Below are positions 62,796-64,000 of a stretch of DNA of 64,000 nt, in pieces. This DNA comes from Undibacterium sp049340185 (GTDB taxonomy: Bacteria > Pseudomonadota > Gammaproteobacteria > Burkholderiales > Burkholderiaceae_D), in assembly GCF_049340185.1 (NCBI RefSeq), contig NZ_JBMPPC010000004.1:479719-543718 (forward strand), given 5' to 3'. The position numbers and the translations under genes are program-made. The notes beneath the pieces are model-generated. The model was not told the DNA's origin and did not search any database. It worked only from the letters and a program-made list of their open reading frames with translations. Numbering within the stretch: the stretch's first letter is position 1; every line of letters begins with the position of its first letter.

Positions 62796-63013
62796 GATTT
62801 TGCACGGTGGTAGGCGACCAATGCATTGGCATGGCCGTGACCAATCTCATGCTTGGTCTTGAGATGCTCAACCTGCTCCATATGTTTCTGATCCTTAATC
62901 TTATCGAGCACCTTGAACCAATGATCGACCGGCTTTCCGTACTTCTCTTCGATAGACGGGAAATAAGACGCAGGACCCTTCACAGGATTGTTTGCAGTAT
63001 TCTTAGTTGCCAT
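62789..63013 (-). CDS. DUF4287 protein in an integron cassette
   Basis: 74 aa. GPASYFPSIEEKYGKPVDHW, VLDKIKDQKHMEQVEHLKTK and HGHANALVAYHRAK match the DUF4287 domain, a small helical protein of unknown role. CGGAG lies 5 nt before the ATG at 63013; the longer frame to 63070 crosses the attC. The stop codon lies in the attC inverse core, and the cassette starts 33 nt upstream of the gene, a standard cassette layout. Confidence 0.88.
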   Translation of the reverse strand: MATKNTANNPVKGPASYFPSIEEKYGKPVDHWFKVLDKIKDQKHMEQVEHLKTKHEIGHGHANALVAYHRAKSA

Positions 63014-63046
63014 AGTCACTCCGTATTGGTGGCGAAGCCCGCTGAG

Positions 63047-63125
63047 GCCTAACGCAAAATTGAGCGGCACGCGCTTGCGCGTCCGGCGGAACGAAGTGGA
63101 GCGAACTCGAATGTCATGTTAGTGC
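63047..63125 (-). repeat. integron attC recombination site, complete
   Basis: 79 bp. Minus strand runs from GCACTAAC (R'') to GTTAGGC (R'). The L boxes pair as TTGAG (63060-63064) with CTC(G)AA (63106-63111), leaving one extrahelical G on the plus strand, which is the bottom strand relative to the cassette genes, as in known attC sites. The centre holds ACGCGCTTGCGCGT. The stop codon of the 213-aa ORF lies within GCACTAAC. R'' pairs with the 5' core GTTAGTGC of its own cassette (63757-63764). Confidence 0.85.
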
Positions 63126-63727
63126 ATCTCATTGTTTTGTGCGAAGAGACGTTCATACTCTTTCCCTTTTTCCGTTTGCCCCGATTCCATATAACAGGCC
63201 GCAAGTTCACCGTATAAAAAGTAAGACGATGGGCCTTCATCGACAGAGATTTGAAACATTTTGGCCGCGTCACCATACTGTTTTTCGTCACGGAAAATAT
63301 ATCCTAGATCTTCCGCAATCGCGCTCTTTCTGGTGGAATTAGTCAATCCAACTTTGAGAATATCAATCCCAACAGAGGGATTTATCTTAGAGTAAAACAA
63401 CTCATAAACGCCAAAACAATCGATTGGTACTGCACAGATGACGTCACCGTTAAAATTAAACGAATAATCAACTCTAAGGTTTGCCCCATCAAAAAAATAT
63501 ACCAAATCGTTGATTCGTTCTAATAGTGATATGTCCAAGTAACAGTCTTGGACTTTACCATCAGGAAGTATATTTTTAGCTTTTACGATATAGAACCCTT
63601 CCTCCTCCATCAAAATATCGAGAGTGAGTGGTTCGACTTCCCAGTTCGAGTAATCGCTATCTTCAGATCCGATCACGCGAAAAATACTCGTTTCAGGACA
63701 TTCGACAAAGGCTTGAATAAGTTTCAT
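63119..63727 (-). CDS. uncharacterised protein in an integron cassette
   Basis: 202 aa from the ATG at 63727 (MKLIQAFVECPETS); an upstream ATG at 63760 would give 213 aa and reach the cassette boundary. N-terminal two thirds are beta-rich (SDYSNWEVEPLTLDILMEEE, GKVQDCYLDISLLERINDLV); the last third looks like a TPR-type helical pair (AAKMFQISVDEGPSSYFLYG, LAACYMESGQTEKGKEYERL). AT-rich compared with the chromosome around it. The cassette runs from the core at 63764 to the attC at 63047. Function unknown. Confidence 0.7.
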   Translation of the reverse strand: MKLIQAFVECPETSIFRVIGSEDSDYSNWEVEPLTLDILMEEEGFYIVKAKNILPDGKVQDCYLDISLLERINDLVYFFDGANLRVDYSFNFNGDVICAVPIDCFGVYELFYSKINPSVGIDILKVGLTNSTRKSAIAEDLGYIFRDEKQYGDAAKMFQISVDEGPSSYFLYGELAACYMESGQTEKGKEYERLFAQNNEMH

Positions 63728-63756
63728 TTGATCGTTTTCGGAGATACTAGAACCTA

Positions 63757-63820
63757 GCACTAACGTTTGAGATGAGAGGCGGCACCCGGCTTGCCGGGTG
63801 ACGTCCTCTCGATTGATGGA
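63757..63820 (-). repeat. attC interrupted by the IS
   Basis: Plus strand: GCACTAAC, L' GTTTGAG, then the stem GAGAGG...CACCCGGC / GCCGGGTG...CCTCTC and CTCGATTGATGG. The R'' that should follow is missing: the IS end ATGGACTCCCCC starts at 63821. The core belongs to the attC of the next upstream cassette and the 5' end of the 202-aa cassette. Confidence 0.7.
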
Positions 63821-64000
63821 ATGGACTCCCCCGCCTTTTTGCGCGATATTAAGCGCACTGGTTCACATTGGGGATGGGGATCAGATTTCAACGCGAGGAG
63901 TCCACTATGAATGCTACTACCGTGGCCGTTGATTTGGCCAAATCTGTGTTTCAACTTGCTGTTGCCGATACGCAATGGCGTGTAATCGAACAACATCATT
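63821..64000 (+). mobile_element. IS110-family (IS1111-type) insertion sequence, left end
   Basis: Begins at or near ATGGACTCCCCCGCC inside an attC and continues past the window edge. About 86 bp of non-coding left end precede the transposase gene. Insertion into attC is a known habit of the IS1111-attC group of this family. Confidence 0.75.
63907..64000 (+). CDS. IS110/IS1111-family transposase, N-terminal part
   Basis: 31 codons visible before the edge: MNATTVAVDLAKSVFQLAVA then DTQWRVIEQHH. VAVDLAKSVFQLA carries the first catalytic Asp of the RuvC-like DEDD domain. GAGGAG lies 6 nt before the ATG. Related to the Piv/MooV invertases. Confidence 0.85.
   Translation, partial: MNATTVAVDLAKSVFQLAVADTQWRVIEQHH

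Overview
The window reads as chromosome of a betaproteobacterium, most likely Burkholderiales/Oxalobacteraceae. This is inferred from the mix of a tctDE/tctC-type regulator and transporter locus, creBCD, PaaI thioesterases, a MASE1-GGDEF-EAL protein, several HDOD proteins, SlyX and a DyP peroxidase at moderate G+C. No rRNA, tRNA or CRISPR array was recognised. Species-level assignment is not possible from what I can see.

Layout. 1-972: 5' part of an Ig/PKD-like lipoprotein gene (minus). 1188-2858: acyl-CoA synthetase. 2859-3542: gene-free stretch with a hairpin repeat family. 3543-4924: cold-shock protein and two small membrane-protein genes. 5086-9229: creB-creC-creD with a broken exported-protein gene between creC and creD. 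9236-10312: GspF/PilC-like protein. 10397-10699: first copy of a ~300-bp palindrome-ended element (second copy 22783-23079). 10733-12278: radical SAM protein with a small partner protein. 12442-12701: crotonase remnant. 12787-17476: MobB, TetR and a divergent molybdoenzyme-ferredoxin-ferredoxin reductase operon. 18295-20981: TetR, ABC1-type kinase and DUF2867 operon. 21098-24906: lipoprotein, two thioesterases, GlxA/AraC regulator and a Gly/Cys-tailed protein. 25293-34786: chemoreceptor, HDOD, MBL-fold, SlyX, chitinase, diguanylate cyclase, esterase, HDOD. 35010-39453: repeat-containing small exported protein, B12-binding radical SAM protein, M28 peptidase, CsoR-like repressor. 39556-49733: two-component system (with an acyltransferase gene inside) divergent from a TctC-like protein, a ferric-type ABC transporter and an AbrB-family protein. 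49818-53881: MASE1-PAS-GGDEF-EAL protein and a third HDOD protein. 53878-59938: DyP peroxidase, GNAT, exported protein, short asparaginase, amino-acid-type solute-binding protein, M28 peptidase with an FnIII-like tail.

60131-64000 is different: small, mostly orphan genes, all on the minus strand. At its right end there is an integron cassette array. The 213-aa-ORF cassette and the DUF4287 cassette each have a stop codon inside an attC inverse core that matches the cassette's own 5' core (GCACTAAC with GTTAGTGC; GGCCTAAC with GTTAGGCC). One complete 79-bp attC has paired L boxes and an extrahelical G. An IS110-family (IS1111-type) transposase gene starts at 63907, and the element's end lies inside an attC. 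A 12-bp match to that end abuts the DUF4287 attC. The integrase would be expected beyond the right edge.

Several loci work as units. NADPH-Fpr-FdxA could feed electrons to the molybdoenzyme, for which MobB helps make the cofactor. CreBC would control creD. TctDE probably controls the divergent uptake genes. The chemoreceptor, GGDEF/EAL and HDOD proteins form a signalling-rich stretch.
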